Shown one piece after another: positions 24,328-37,837 of a stretch of 64,000 nt of DNA. The notes below the pieces were generated by a model. The model saw only the letters and a program-made list of their open reading frames with translations. It was not told where the DNA came from and made no database searches. Source of the DNA: Buxus sempervirens (taxonomy: Eukaryota; Streptophyta; Magnoliopsida; Buxales; Buxaceae); the NCBI GenBank assembly GCA_947561395.2, contig OX387188.1, positions 35,645,942 through 35,709,941 of the forward strand, given 5' to 3'. The translations under genes and the position numbers were made by a program. Numbering within the stretch: the first letter of the stretch is position 1; every line of letters starts with the position of its first letter.

Positions 24328-24636
24328 AAGACAAAACTCTCATTAAAAGAATTTGTATTTACAAGCTTTTAGGAAAGGGTTTACATGGGGTCATATCAAT
24401 CAATCCTCATTACCAAATTGAGAAGGAGAAAGTCCAAACTAGTGGACCATTTTGTTATATAAAATTACGCTAATTAAATGTAAGACAAAACTCCCATTAA
24501 AAGAATTTGTATTTACAACCTTTTAGGAAAGGGTTTACATGGGGTCATATCAATCAATCTTTATTACCAAATTAAGAAAGAGAAAGTCCAAACTAGTGGA
24601 CCATTTTGTTATATAAAATTACGCTAATTAAATGTA
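24328..24636. repeat. 154-bp tandem duplication
   Basis: Two adjacent copies, 24328-24481 and 24482-24636, differ at few positions. They lie inside the MULE-like element and are non-coding. Confidence 0.9.
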
Positions 24637-26181
24637 AGAAAAATAATCTATTCTTTCAATTGAAACCAACCAAATGTTTACGCCAAATTCCGCAGGATCT
24701 TAAGTCTTTAAACCATATCTTTTAAAGATATGGTTGTACAATAATTTGGAAGAACTGCCTAATAAAGATATTGAGCACAATAATTTGGAAAGCTCTCTTA
24801 AAAAATTTCCCTTTATTTAGTTACTCTTTTTCATTTCATATTAGAACAGTATAGAAGTAACAATTTTCTTCCTCTACTATCAAAAGCTGTTGGAGCAAAC
24901 AGGGCTGAAGGACCATTTATTAAAAAGGATGACCCCAAGATAACTGCTCTGGTGCAATAGGCAGAACTGCTCAATTCGCTTGCACTAAAAGTTAATGCAG
25001 ATAACACAAGTCAGAGTCTTGAAAATGCTTGGAAATAATGATGGTAATCCTTTTCACTTTGATTATTGGCTAAGGAAAATCCAGAGGAGCTTGTCTAGGG
25101 ATGGTTTAGGGGTCAAATAATATAGGAGAATCTTCACCTCTGTGGTTATGTAGTTTGGACCATACAAAATAATGGATTTCATAGGACCATGAGATAAAAG
25201 TTGATAAGACTAAAGACTCTAGAGAGATATCATTACTATCCTTTAATAGGGTCAATTCTGATATAAGATCCCCTATGTGGAATCAGTTTGTGCTTTGACA
25301 TTGGTGTCGAATTGCCCTACATCTTAATTATTCAATAAGAGAACACTCTCTAATACTATCTATTCAAATGTTTAGGAACTCCAAAATTTCTTAGACCGAA
25401 ACAAAGAAGATGATCTACTCACATACAATATGTCTGAAATGGATTCAATATTCAAAGATTTCAAGGATTTGGTCAAAGGAAAGCTACCATTGTCTTCCAC
25501 GACTTTAGAAGACAATGTCAAGAGTAGAAAAGGAAGTACTTTTAGGAGATCATTTTTCTGCAATCTACCCTCACAAACTCCCCCAAACAAAATGGCTCCA
25601 CATCAAACATTATCATCAATGTTCATTACTCAAAGCAATCAACGGCAAAAAAACAACTTGAAAATAAAAAATCGGTTGCAAACGTACCAGTTAAGTTGTA
25701 TTTCTTCAAAAACCTCTCACTTTTGTGCCCTTCGTTCGTTGGAGAGGAAGGAGGTAAATGTTGAATGTTTAAAAACGTTGAGGGTTTTTTTGAAAGTCCT
25801 CTGGTTCTCGCGCTCGTTGGGATAGATGACTTAGGTTGCAATCGTCGGGTTGGATGAGTAGAGAAAAGGCAGACCAACCGGTTGGTATGCCTTGGTGGTC
25901 GATTTGTCTTGGGTTGGAATTCAGTTGTTCATGTCTACCAGTGGTAAAAAACGAACAAAGGTCTCGTGAGATGCACGGGACCTTCATAGTCCACGCGTCC
26001 CTTTGCCATTCATGCTATAAAAGCGTCGTAGAGAATGTCGCCGTAGAGGATTTTGGTTGTTGTAATATGGGTCTTGAAACCCTGAAGCGTGCAGAGGAAC
26101 TGCCCACAGTTTTGAGGGGGGGTTTCGAGGTGGTGTACGGTATTGAGGCCACCATCAATCATTGTTTGGAGCTGTCAGATT

Positions 26182-26923
26182 TGTTAGTGTCAAACTAAGA
26201 TATAATAACACATGAACACAGGAGAATTTTAATGAGGTTCGGTATTAACCTAATCCTCAGGACCACATCTAGATGATGAACAATCCACTAAAGTTAAAAA
26301 GCTTACATACACCAATGTGGTCTTACACATACAAAAGACTTTCTCTTTTAGTTTGTTGCCAATGTGTATAAAACCCTTCAGTATGTTGTTCAGCGAGCTC
26401 CCCTCGACTTTAAACCAGATTGAACTCCCATTAATCTACTAAGTGTAGTGAGGCTCCCCCTCGACTTATGCATGCATGATTGAACTCCCTTCAATCTGCA
26501 GTTGTCTTCTCCCGAAGAATGAGATTCAAATGATTCTGATAAATCTAAACTTTTAACGCCCAAGGAGTTGATTTTCTATCAACCTATCATCAGTATTTAT
26601 AACCTGAAAAACCCTCAACAGATTTGTTAAATGTTGTAACACTGTTACAACGGATAAGGAATTTTGTTTTAACAAATCAAAGAATCTCTTAACTGTTTTT
26701 CCAGGTTCGAAATTTTTCTATCTGAAAAGATAATCTCTAAATTGGATAATAAATATTAGATCTAAGAGATCAGAATTAATTTAAATCTCTGTTAAGCTTA
26801 GAGATAATGATTAATTCAAATCTCAAAGAGATAAATTCAAATCATGTTAACCAATATCTGATTAGAAAATAACAACCTGAAAAATACACATAAACTAAAA
26901 TGCCACATCATCAAATACCAACA
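26182..26923. mobile_element. LTR-like insertion in the LRK10L pseudogene
   Basis: Sequence without gene homology begins TGTTAGTGTCAAAC and ends ACCAACA, with the phrase TTTAATGAGGTTCGG near the start that is common in Copia LTRs. It interrupts the pseudogene. No clear 5-bp duplication was found, so the borders are approximate. Confidence 0.4.
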
Positions 26924-27140
26924 TACTTAATAGGAGCGTTCCGCTTCAGAAGGTATTGTGGATGGCACAACTATCGCAAGAACCAGTTTGCTTTTGCATA
27001 GAGAGGCCTTACCCAAATATTTGTCCTGCTTCATCGAGACCAGGTACGTGACTCTTCGTGCCCCTTTAATCTGGTTTGATCATATAGTAATGATGGATAC
27101 CTCAGAAGATACAAGGCCGCGTTTGGTAGTTCCTTTAGAT

Positions 27141-28860
27141 TTAGTTATTTGTTGAAAACCAGTTCATAGCACGAAATATAAGAAAAAAAGAAAATTGTAA
27201 AAATGACTGGTCTAGTCGTCTAGAGAAGGAAGTACCCACGTTGGTTCATAATTTTGCTTTTGAAGTGATATACATTTAATTTTGTGATGTTTTTTTCTTA
27301 GTGGTATAAGTTGGCTTAGTGTTTAGTATGCCAATTTTTAGTAGGGATTATAGCTTTTGGATTGAGATTATAATTCAAAAATATAAAATCTAGATTCTGT
27401 TTTTCCTTTTTAAATCCAAAATCTTACTTGGGTACATTGGATTTTAGAATTTAAGTATACATGGGAATCCCCAGATACATAAGATGGCTCATTCTAATTC
27501 TAACCACATCAAAATATAGGACAAATATCTCTGCTAAATGTGGGTCTGTGTGGGTGCTTATGTGTATATATATATACTATTGGGTGCATACTTTAATTAT
27601 GTAGAAACTAGTTTGGGATGGTTATTAAAGAGATGTAATAGTCTTCCAGAGTTTTATTTCAGCATGCTGAGGAGTAGGGCATTTAGGATATAGTTTTAAA
27701 AATTAGTTTGTTTCTGGAGGGAAAAAAATGGTGGGAAAGGAAGAAGAGGAGGAGAATATCCATCGACTTGGTCAATTAGGCGGAGCTCAGATTACTCGGG
27801 CAATATGAACCGGTATTGCTCGAGTGATGGATGGTAATTCGTTTAAAAGTGTTCTTTGGGCCGAATTGGTTTGTTTGGCCCAACTCATACCAACTCGGGT
27901 GGTATTGAGTTAGTACCCCCGATTCAGTAAAAGATGAACTCCGTCGGTAGCCCAAGTATATGAAATGCATTTTTCCACCAAAAAAAATATATGAAATGCA
28001 TTTTTGTTTTTTTTAATGATCCAAACCTGCTCGTTTCACCCGTTGAGACCGGGTCTGTGGCCAATAGTGGGTTGCCACGTCAGCAACCCACTATCGACGT
28101 TTCCATCTCTCTCATCGAATTTGAAAAATCTTTTCCATTCTTTCTTTCGTTTTTTTCTTTTTTCAATTCCATCTGATTGCGACGTCACATGTTATGGTGT
28201 TGGTCATGAGATGCTGTCACATGAAGAGTCTCAAGGCCATTGTCTTTTCACATGAAGCCCACTTGAAACCTTTATCACAGTGTAAAAACACCAATCTTCC
28301 GATCCGCATGGTAATATCTCACGATTAGAGCAAGGGGCAATTCAATAAACACAGCAGAAAATTCAACCCTTGTTCCCTTGTTAGCTAGGATAGGCAGGAT
28401 GAAATTTGCTATAGTGTTTTATTGCATTGATCATTGTCATAGTTGTTGGATTTGTGTTTTTCATTGTTTTGCCTCGATGCTCCACTTGAGAAACACATCA
28501 TGAGATGTTTCACACGGTAGCATCTCACGCTGTAACCTATGAAGTGAAATTCCATAGTTTATAAGTAATTATTAAACTCGTAAATTTACCAGTAGACATC
28601 GTTATTAAAGTCCGTCGTTGAGGATTTGATTCCATAATTTATTTGTAAATAAGTAAATTTTATGACAAACCATTGCATGGTTGTGGCATCCGTAGGGCAG
28701 AAAGTCTCTTACACTCGTTCATAAGACTTCTAGAAAAGCCGCTTTAGTCTTTTCTTTATTAAAGGCCGCCTTCGTCTTTTCTCTATTATTATTACTTTTT
28801 TTTTGTTTTGTCAACGAATGTTCTATTCGTATCTCCTGACTCCTCTTCCTCTTCGTTTCG
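27141..28860. other. Intergenic between LRK10L pseudogene and gene
   Basis: No gene. TATATGAAATGCATTTTT is directly repeated at about 27957 and 27988. A hairpin of the GAGATGCT family lies at about 28502-28530 and a related motif at 28206. From about 28720 the 5' leader shared with the pseudogene begins. Confidence 0.6.
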
Positions 28861-28963
28861 TCTCGTTGAAAGTTGAAACATTCCACCCTTCCTTCGTATG
28901 TACCAGTCGTTGTTCAAATTCCCAACAATTCTCGCTTCTCTGAGTTCTTTCAATTCCCCAAAA

Positions 28964-31900
28964 ATGGATCCCCAGATCCTCGTCTGGACCTTCACCTTAT
29001 TCTTTCTGGGCGTTCCAATATCTCTGGGAAACGGTTATCCACACACAGAGTGCAGTACTCATGAGTTCAAATGCGGAGCTATAAAGAACGTCACTTATCC
29101 TTTCTGGGGAGGTGATCGACCGGATTTCTGTGGTCTTCGGGAGTTCGAGCTTAGGTGCAAAGACAACTATACTGTGATCGAGATGAAGTCCGTCCCATAC
29201 CGCGTTCTGTCAATGAATCAAATCAACCGGAGTCTGGTAATAGCTCGACTGGACTTGTGGGACGAACCTTGTACGGAGAATTATAGAAGTACCACACTTG
29301 ATCAGAACCTCTTCTCCCAACCCTCCAATACTGGCAAGGTGGCTTTGTTCTACAATTGCAGCTTCTTCGACTTCTCAACCAATCCGATTCCGGGCTTCAC
29401 GCTTAAGAGCAAATTTAGCTGTCCCATCGGGAATGGTGAGCGGAGGGATGCTTACATCGTACCCGAAGACTACATCTCGACCTTTAGAGTACTTGTAGAT
29501 GGGACGATATGCCAGAAGAACATCGAAGTCCCAGTTCGAGAACCGGGTCTTGACGACCTCAGGCGAAATCCCGAGATAACGGTTCTGAACAGAGCTCTGA
29601 AGGGGGGTTTCGAGGTGGTGTACAATGATGCCATCATCGATGCGTGTTTTCGTCAGTGTGGTGCTTCCGATGGGAGCTGTGGACGCAACTTGACAACGCA
29701 ACAACCCGTTTGCTTTTGCAGAGATCAGCCTTACCCACAAAGTACATGTCCTGGTTCTTCCTCACGATCATCAGGAACAGGTACGCAAGCCTTTGTGCCC
29801 TTTGACTTGTTTGATCATACTGTAAAAAGCGATCACAGAAACTGCAAGGCTGCGTTTGCGGCTCTCTTAAAATTTATAATTCGTAGAAAAATGGGTTATA
29901 GGACGCCATAGCGGGGAAAAAAGTTTGCAAAGATGAGTGGCTCACTGTTACCGGTTACCCGGTGCATGGTGGTGCCACCATCGTAGGCTCATTCTCTTCA
30001 TTTGAAGAGATATAGGTTTAATTTTAGAGTCTTTAAGTATTAGCTCCTAAGTTTTAGGTGTAGTTTTGGGTTTAGGATTTGGATTATGATCTTGGTTTTT
30101 GAAATCAAACTTCTAATTACTGTTTTTTAAATTCTAAAATCCTTTTTGAAGATACTTGATTTTAGGATTTTTTTTTATTTGTATAAAATCTAGAATCTTA
30201 CTTTGTTGACCTGACCATTACCTTGATTATTAACAGAGATTTTGTACTTTGTGTGTTTGTAAACATAAAATTAAATAAAATCATATAACACTTATAACCC
30301 AAAATTTGGATTTAAAGAAATCTAGAATTGAATATCTAGAATCCATATAATTAACTTTAAAATGTATTTTAAGTTTGGGTTAAATTTTAATATGTAATGT
30401 TGTAATTTATTTCAAACACTATTATGAAATTCTAAAATCAGATTATATAGCCTAATTTGATAGGAACTTTCAAATTAGAAAGCAATAAGTGTTTGAAAAA
30501 GAATAATAATCATAATAATGAGAAAGGATATCTAACTATTTTGCTTTCGTCTTCTTCCTGTTTCTGTCTGAGTCAGATGAAGAACAAAGGGCAACCAGAT
30601 CAACCATTGCTGAGAATGTTGTCCCTTTTACTGTTGAAGGCTTCATAAGATCAGCTTCCCCTTTCCCAAATTCACAAATCCCAGATGTGGTTTGTGCAGG
30701 ATGACTTGTATTGGAGTTGCTGTTGATATCAAAGTCATGGAATAGTGAATGCTAATCTAACTTTGTAATGCAAGCAAGGTTTCTATCACTAGTCTGTTGT
30801 CTTGTCCCCTAAAAAAAAATCCTTCAAGCATTTCTATAGCAACAGAGCTTACCAAGAATTCTATATCTATATACCCGTCCACTGCAATCAAACCTACTAC
30901 TTCCTTAGGTACCTCCATTAATATTTACTCACGCAGCTTCCGGTTTCTAAGCGATTTCCATTATTCAATATGAAAGGGATGGCTTATCCCTTTACTCTGT
31001 AGCTGATGGCTTCTCTTTCCAGTGGCATGTGTAATGATAACTGTCTCATGACTCACAAGGATTAAGATCGGTATGCTGAAGGCATCTCTGGAAATTTCTG
31101 CACTTTCTAATTCAGAAAGATTTTAGAAATGAAAATAAGCCTGTTCGTCCAGATCCTTCTTTTTGTGCTTTCTCTTCTTCAGCTAAACCATGCTTCTTGC
31201 ATTAGTTTCATATCATATCATGACCCAGAAGCCCTTCTTTTCTTTCCTTCTTCTGGGCAGTTTATTTTAATTCACTGAAGATCTTAAGAGGGGATATGAG
31301 GAAAAACAAATAGAAACTAATTTGAAATCAATCAAAAATTAAAGAACTGATTTATTCACATAAGCTGCTCCTGACTGGTTTTTGTGTATGATAATCAATT
31401 TAATGAGAATTCAATTTGGATATCTCTCAACTATATGTTGTAGACTCACGTGTATTTCTTGGTTGGTGTTGCAGGAAATAACACATGGAGAAGAAAGGTT
31501 GGAATAGGTAATTTACACATCGCATTTAATTTGCAGCCTTTCTTGATTAAAGTTGATCATGAATTGTATGCAATCAAACAGAAGGAGACAGGGGTGACTC
31601 AGATGGGCTATGGCTTTTCGTTTGATCATATTGTTGCGATCAAAATTCTATGCAAATTTTGACCCCTTTCATTCATTTGTTCTATATCACGAAGTGAAAA
31701 AAAGGGTGTTATGTAACCTGACATTTGAACATTCACTCTGTATTTACAATTGAGCACATCCTTCTGTCAATTCATCCAACAATAATCAACCTTGTGCACA
31801 TGCAGTTGGACTTGCAACATTCAAATAACCTCCCCTCTTCTAATATCAGTCTAAGCTGAAGTGTACTCCGGATAGAATGGGTTGTCACAATTTGAAAATG

Positions 31901-33325
31901 TCAATCCTCCTCATTTTTCTCAAACCCATTCGTGTAACTCCAAGGAATAGATTCCACAAAGTGGTTGTCATTGTGTGAAACTTTTTCAGGTCAATTACTT
32001 GTTGTATATGAGAAAGGAAATATGAATTTTTGTTAATGTCTCAATATTACTTATATATCAATGCTGTAGAATTCAGTAGCGAGTGTGGTTTCTGTTTGAA
32101 AGTTTTATTATGAATACGCCATTGATCAACCAAAACTAATGAGATCATTACATGCTTCTTTTCCAGCATTTGGTGCAGCAGGAGGCACATTTATTTTGAC
32201 TTGTTTGGGATTCTTAATGTTATCTCGCCGCAAGAAAAGATTGCATGCTACTTCAACTCTTATCTCCCAGGAGATTTCTTCTGATCCTTCCTCTAAATTG
32301 GACATTGAAAAGGGCAGCAAGTATTTTGGAATCCGCATCTTCACTTATAGTGAGCTTGAAGAAGCCACAAACAATTTTGATTCCTCTAAAGAACTTGGAA
32401 ATGGAGGTTTTGGAACTGTTTACTATGGTAAAAGCAGAGACTCTTCCGTGCAACATTGTTTATTAATTTAAGTGCACCACTTGATGGACTGTTCTTAAAA
32501 TTTTCCTTTACAGGCAAGCTCCGGGATGGGCGTGCTGTTGCAGTCAAGTGCCTATATGAGAACAAAGACGAGCTTCTTCAGCAGTTCATGAATGAAGTCG
32601 AGATCCTCGCAGCCGTCCGCCACCAGAATCTTGTTACTCTTTATGGGTGCACTTCACGCCACAGCCGTGAACTCCTCCTTGTTTATGAATTCATTCCTAA
32701 TGGCACAGTTGCAGACCATCTCCATGGTGTTCGAGCCCAGCCCGGATCACTCACTTTGTCTACCAGAATGAGCATTGCAATAGAGACTGCCAGTGCATTG
32801 TCATACCTCCATGCTTCAGATATCGTACATCGTGATGTGAAAACAAACAACATTCTCCTTGACAACAACTTCCGAGTGAAAGTCGCAGATTTTGGACTCT
32901 CACGTCTGTTTCCCACAGATGTCACCCATGTCTCTACTGCTCCACAAGGAACACCAGGTTATGTTGACCCTGAGTATCATCAATGCTACCAGCTTACAAG
33001 CAAGAGTGATGTATATAGCTTTGGCGTCGTCCTGATTGAACTTATATCATCGATGCCAGCAGTAGATATCAACAGGCATGGAAATGAAATCAATCTGGCT
33101 AGAATGGCAATTAATAAGATCCAGAATGATGCATTGCATGAATTAGTTGACCCTTGTCTTGGGTTTGAGACTGATAAAGAAGCAAAAAGGATGATAACAT
33201 CAGTGGCAGAGTTGGCATTTCAATGTGTGCAACATGAGAGGGAGGCAAGGCCTTCCATGGATGATGTATTGGAGAGTCTGCAAGCAATTCAACGTAATGA
33301 ATACAAGGTGGAGAAGAAGACTTAA
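28964..33325 (+). CDS. LRK10L-type receptor-like kinase (GUB_WAK / WAK_assoc)
   Basis: Four exons: 28964-29780, 31475-31507, 32167-32427 and 32514-33325, all GT-AG and in phase, giving 640 residues. Residues 1-24 form a signal peptide. About 30-270 is the Cys-rich extracellular GUB_WAK and WAK_assoc region (FWGG, CFCRDQPYP). A tiny 11-codon exon (NNTWRRKVGI) leads to one membrane segment at about 284-303. The Ser/Thr kinase has GNGGFG (361-366), K382, HRD (476-478) and DFG (496-498), so it should be active. The family acts at the plasma membrane and may bind pectin; ligand and pathway are not known from sequence. I chose the ATG at 28964 over the in-frame 28898 because it starts the signal peptide. 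Intron 1 is 1694 bp. Confidence 0.93.
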
Positions 33326-34480
33326 GAGGTAAATATACAAAAAGATGATGTTGTGTTGTTGAAGAATATCCAATAACCACCCTCACCAGTTTCTGTGACT
33401 GATAAATGGGTTAGCAAGTCAACCACACCTAATGCCAGTAGTTAAGTTATCCTAGTAATTTACCTAATTCAAAGATTGTGATCTGCCACTCATGATCAGA
33501 TGCCACTGAGTTGATTATAATCTCATTTCATACTTCTTCTCATTTTTTCAGATGTTCATAAAGGATGAATGAGAGATGTATCAGCAGTAGTTTTGAGGTT
33601 TGAGGGGAATGTGAATAGTAAAAGGAGATGCATTGGTATGTTAATGTTAATATGCTGCAGGTATTTGAGCTTTTCTGTAATTCAGGATTTAAGTGAATTT
33701 GTTTTTTTTTAATTACTATGGTTGTATACAGGAAAATGTTACTATATTATTTAATTAGAAAATTATATGTCTCATTGGATTGCACTAGATTAATTTTATG
33801 GTGAGACATAATGTATTTCTGTCATGTGGAGCTAATATGGCCAATCTAGACAGTTAACCTGTGGATATGATATTAAAAGAAAAACCATTCCACCCAAATA
33901 AGCCCATATAGAACAATATAAAGGAATTTCACAATGTGATATGGAAGAACATGAGTCTCATTCTCGTCTTCCATCTGTGCAAACATTGCAACTCAAGGGG
34001 AGCCAAAAAAAAAAATGCTGTTTCTTGCTAGTTGCTATACCATTCAGCACCAAAATATTATATCAGCAAGATTTCGAAAGTGAAAGAGTTGTTATCCAGG
34101 TATTCAAGATCAGCTCAAAATAAGTGACAAAGGTAAAAAGAGAATGTATTAACCTGAAATAGACAATAAACCCAGGTAGTGGAAAGCTTCCATGGAGTAA
34201 AAGATGGGTAATGAGCAATCAGCAAACAGTATTGTGCATTTAACCCAAAAGCCCTGTTGGTCAAGGGACTGCACCAGTTGGTCTGGTCTGCATCAAAATG
34301 AGTTTGACTGCAATATCACCCAAGAAATTTCAACAAACCGGATCCTAAACCCCCCAAGCAGTTTTTCTAATCACAAAAAACCAGACCAGGCATGGACCCC
34401 AGAAAAGAGGGAAAAAAGAAAAATTAAAGACAAAAGGCTTCTAAATAAATAAAACTCTATACAAGAATCAAGAACATGGT
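33326..34480. other. 3' flank of the receptor kinase, intergenic
   Basis: Probable 3' UTR to about 33710, then AT-rich sequence with no recognised gene. Confidence 0.6.
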
Positions 34481-35044
34481 CTAAAGTATTAAAACTATGC
34501 ATGGACCCACCTTTTGACCCCACCAATCTTTTAAAGAATTCACAAGACTGATCAGAACCATTCATTTCATATCCTTCTCGAACACCCCGAATCGAATTTT
34601 AGGTCAGCCAGCTCAATTGAATACGATTAGATGGTTCCAAGATCTGGCCTAGTTTATCTCAAATTCTTTGGGACCCACCCACTTTCTCAATAAGTTCCAA
34701 GGTTCTTATCTTTTGCCACGTGTAAACAAAGGACGGAAACCATGAGAAACGCGTAGACCGTCGATGTTCCCAAAAACAAAAGTAACCAACACCAGGCAAA
34801 GTGGCCGTCCGAGTTCCCTCCCTCACAGGAAATAAAGCCAAAGCGACGCTTCTCCTCCCCGGACTCGACTCCTCAGCTCTCACCTCGAAGAGTAAAGAAC
34901 CAAAAGAAAGATCCAAAGAAGATGAGACCAACTCATCTCCTCCTTTTATCTCGAACAAGCTAACGCAAAATTGCGGTAATAGGGATTCCAAACCCTTCAA
35001 CGCAATAGAGAAGAGAGAGGTCACCTGAGCAGAGTCCGCCGACA

Positions 35045-35506
35045 ATGGCTACGCTGCAGAAATTCAAGCTCCTCGCAATGCATTGCGCCGTGGCCCCGAG
35101 TCCAACTCGAAGCCCGGGCACGAGCCCCGTGGTTCAGCTCCGACGCCGTAAAACCCTACGGATGCTACTCAACCGCAGCAGCAGCAGCAGCAATAGTAGC
35201 AGCCGTCGTTGGCCTCGCCGTGAAGTATCGCGGGATTCGCGGAGTATTGTTGCCGATCCGGTCGAGAAGAGCAAGACTTTGATCAGCCACACTCTGAAGG
35301 ATTTGTTTGTGTCGTCGCCGCTGCTGGATGAAGACGATTTCAAGGTATCGGAGAAGAAGAAGATGATGGAGGTTAATGGCGAAAGGTTGGCGTCCGTGCT
35401 GAACCGTGGCGGCCTTGCCGGTTCTCCTAGGCCGATAAGCGGTGGATTTCGGTATCGTTTGCTCAGGAGGGTTTGGCGTCCTGTTCTCGTTACAATTCCC
35501 GAGTAG
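35045..35506 (+). CDS. Small conserved plant protein, function unknown
   Basis: A single-exon frame of 153 residues. It starts MATLQKFKLLAMHCAV and has an SPTRSPGTSP block, a basic LRRRKTLRMLL stretch (about 31-41), a Ser/Asn run encoded by a CAG/AGC repeat (about 44-53), a helical LISHTLKDLFVSSPL block, and a C-terminus with GGFRYRLLRRVWRPVL. This shape is found in an uncharacterised family of small plant proteins; I know no established role. No signal peptide or membrane segment is seen. High pI suggests a nuclear or nucleic-acid-near location, which is inference. Its promoter and first third are duplicated at 2170-2975. The full-length frame and good start context support that it is real. 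Confidence 0.75.
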   Translation: MATLQKFKLLAMHCAVAPSPTRSPGTSPVVQLRRRKTLRMLLNRSSSSSNSSSRRWPRREVSRDSRSIVADPVEKSKTLISHTLKDLFVSSPLLDEDDFKVSEKKKMMEVNGERLASVLNRGGLAGSPRPISGGFRYRLLRRVWRPVLVTIPE

Positions 35507-37837
35507 ACGCAGAATTTAAGGTACAGTGAGAACTGCAGATGATGTGATCTTATTTTCCTTCTTTTTTTTTATTTTATAATCTTTTTTTCAGAATATGGTT
35601 TCTCTCGATCGATTCCCTCTGTTTTGAGAATTTTTGTTATGGAGAGTAGAGATAATTTGGAAATATAAAGACGAAGATCCCATTGTGACCAGCGTGGGAT
35701 TTGTGTGAAAATTCACTGTTCATGAATATTTATGTTGTGTTTGTGGATTTTTCTTGTTTTGATTTGTTCTTCTATTTTTTTTTCTGGGGATTTGGGCGGG
35801 GATATTCAAAAGAAAGTGAGTGACATTAATCGATTCTTTTAATAATCAAAAGGAAAGTCCTGTCTGCTTGGAAGTTGGAAGCTTTTGATTTCGTAATTTG
35901 GAATGGAACACTGTTGATCCAGATTGTCACTGATTCAAACGTGAACCTGGTGGGGCCGAAAGTGTGGCCATGGCAAGACTTCACTACCTGAACTGAAAGA
36001 TGGGATTTGCTCAAATTGAGAATTTTGCTTTTTCCTCATTGAAGTTGTCATCTCAAGAGTTTCATGGTCAAACAAACCGAGGTTCCAGTCTATCAAAACG
36101 TAAAATGACCCGCTGGTGGTTCAACCAGTTTGATCGGCAAGTAAGAAGATCCATGATGATGTCCATGGTATTTTTTTTTTCCTCTCTTGAATTTCATATC
36201 TCATCTAAACAATGGGAAATTTGAGTCAAATCGTTTGGTTATTATGGGTTTGCAAACCCCATTAATTGATATAAATGGGGTTTGTAAGGCTATTCAATTT
36301 TCTAATATTTCTCAACTTTTAAACAAGAAAATTCATCAATTTTAGGTGAGCCTTTATGTTCACATGGGAGATTTATTTGAGCTTGAATTTTTTTGTTTGA
36401 CTTTAATTACGAGTAGATAAGTGGTGCGGGGGTGTTGTTTGGGACATAATCACATAGCTATATTCATGCACAAGGCATGAATTTGAAATCCATCCTTATC
36501 AAATTACATAGAGAGTGCTCTGACAGCTTGTCTCGAGTTGAAAAAGTCTATCTCAAACAAGCCTGCAATAAACCTTTGTAATGTCGAAGTAGAACACTGA
36601 GAGTCAAATAGCCCAATTGCCAGTTGGGTCCAATTAGTGATGAAGCTAACTTGTGTGATGCATATTTCAACACCGATGACGATGATGTGTTTACTGTTTA
36701 GTGGAGACTACCAGGGCTTAGTATTGTCATAAATTTCTGGACGCCAAGCGTGAGAAACAGCCCAGTCTCTATGCTTTGTGGGATAGGCAAGTGAAAGAGG
36801 CCTAAGATGTAAGACCCTGTTTTATAAATATGGGAGCCAAGGTGACACCCCGTGGAGCCTGAGCCTGCCAATGAACTAATACGAAAATTCATGTCTGAAG
36901 GGTCCATGACCTTACGAGAGAAAAAAACACTCATGGAATTTTAACTTAGAATAGGAGCCTTTTTTATTAAGTATTTTTTTCTTATGAGCTTGAATTTTCT
37001 AACAAACGAAATGCACAAATGTCATTAACAAGTTCATTTACTCGTTTTCCCCTTAAATTTCAACTAATCAAACGCAACCTAAAGAAAGGTGAGGGAAACC
37101 TTTTTCCAACTTTATATATTTGATTGATTAGGAAATGTAGTTTTCTATTAGGGTTCATAGGGCACCATGGCCACGAAGATTATGTTGAATTATGTTTGAA
37201 AATATGGTTGGATTATGGAAAGACTTTCCAATTTATGGGAGTCCATCCTATACCAAACCCACTGATCTCATTTAATTGGTTTTATATCAGGACATAACAA
37301 GGTGACCCAAAATGCAACATCCACTATTAAGCAAAATATTACATTTTAAAACACATAAATTGTCGACATTTCTACATAAATTTTATATTATAAAACGCAT
37401 AGAAACAAAAATATTTAAATTTTTTTAATACAAAATGACCAATTACATACTTGTTGTAGGAAATCCTAGAGGAAAATACCACAAACGATAACTGCTCTTG
37501 AAAAATTGCATTTAATTATACCATTAATCAAGATATGATATTGTGTCTTTTCTCCATTTCCCTTTTGCGATGGATGGAGAGAGAGCTTAATTAGAAAGCA
37601 AAAGATGAGAAAAAAAAACACAGAAAAAAAGAAAAAGGAAGAGTTTGAACAAGACCCATATGCCAAAGCAAATGTTGGCAGTTTCTTCATTATAGGTGAA
37701 AGAAAGGCAAGCCCCTTGGTCCACCTCTAAGAATGCCCTTGACCCTATTTCAGCTCACGGTATCTTCTTTAAGTTTCCTCAGAAGTTTCCTGCCTTTTCA
37801 CACGAAGTGCGCGCCCCAGGTAATTCAACAACTTGAT
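35507..37837. other. 3' flank and intergenic
   Basis: Probable 3' UTR of the small gene to about 35800, then sequence in which I recognise no gene or transposon end. A/T runs and a few short unsupported frames only. Confidence 0.55.

Larger units (their letters stand above)
21828..26050. mobile_element. MULE-like element with long imperfect inverted ends
   Basis: The left end (CCTCTACGACG..., ACGCGTGGA, GGTCTCGTG, CTCACGAGACC) and the inverted right end share the same ordered blocks over about 110-170 bp, including the palindrome ACCAACCGGTTGGT on both sides (about 21976 and 25872). Long TIRs favour a Mutator-like element. No transposase is present. The exact termini and target duplication could not be fixed, as the flanking gene sequence is also deleted. 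Confidence 0.65.
21380..27140 (+). pseudogene. LRK10L receptor kinase exon-1 pseudogene, split
   Basis: This is a dead copy of exon 1 of the neighbouring gene at 28964-33325. Homology starts in the 5' leader (about 21380). It continues through the signal peptide and GUB_WAK start (21595-21825; FWGG, C-x-x-x-F-E-C-G), resumes at about 26068-26180 (GGFEVVY), and again from about 26940 to 27140, including the exon-1 donor (GTACGTG near 27043) and early intron. The start codon is changed (ATG to TTG at the LIPQTL position), about 340 bp of the middle is missing, and two insertions (about 21828-26050 and 26182-26923) split it. No kinase exons follow. Confidence 0.85.

Noticed and set aside
27776..27970. 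Short minus-strand frame near GCTCGAGTGATGG repeats
   Set aside because: No domain, no splice support, probably transposon debris.
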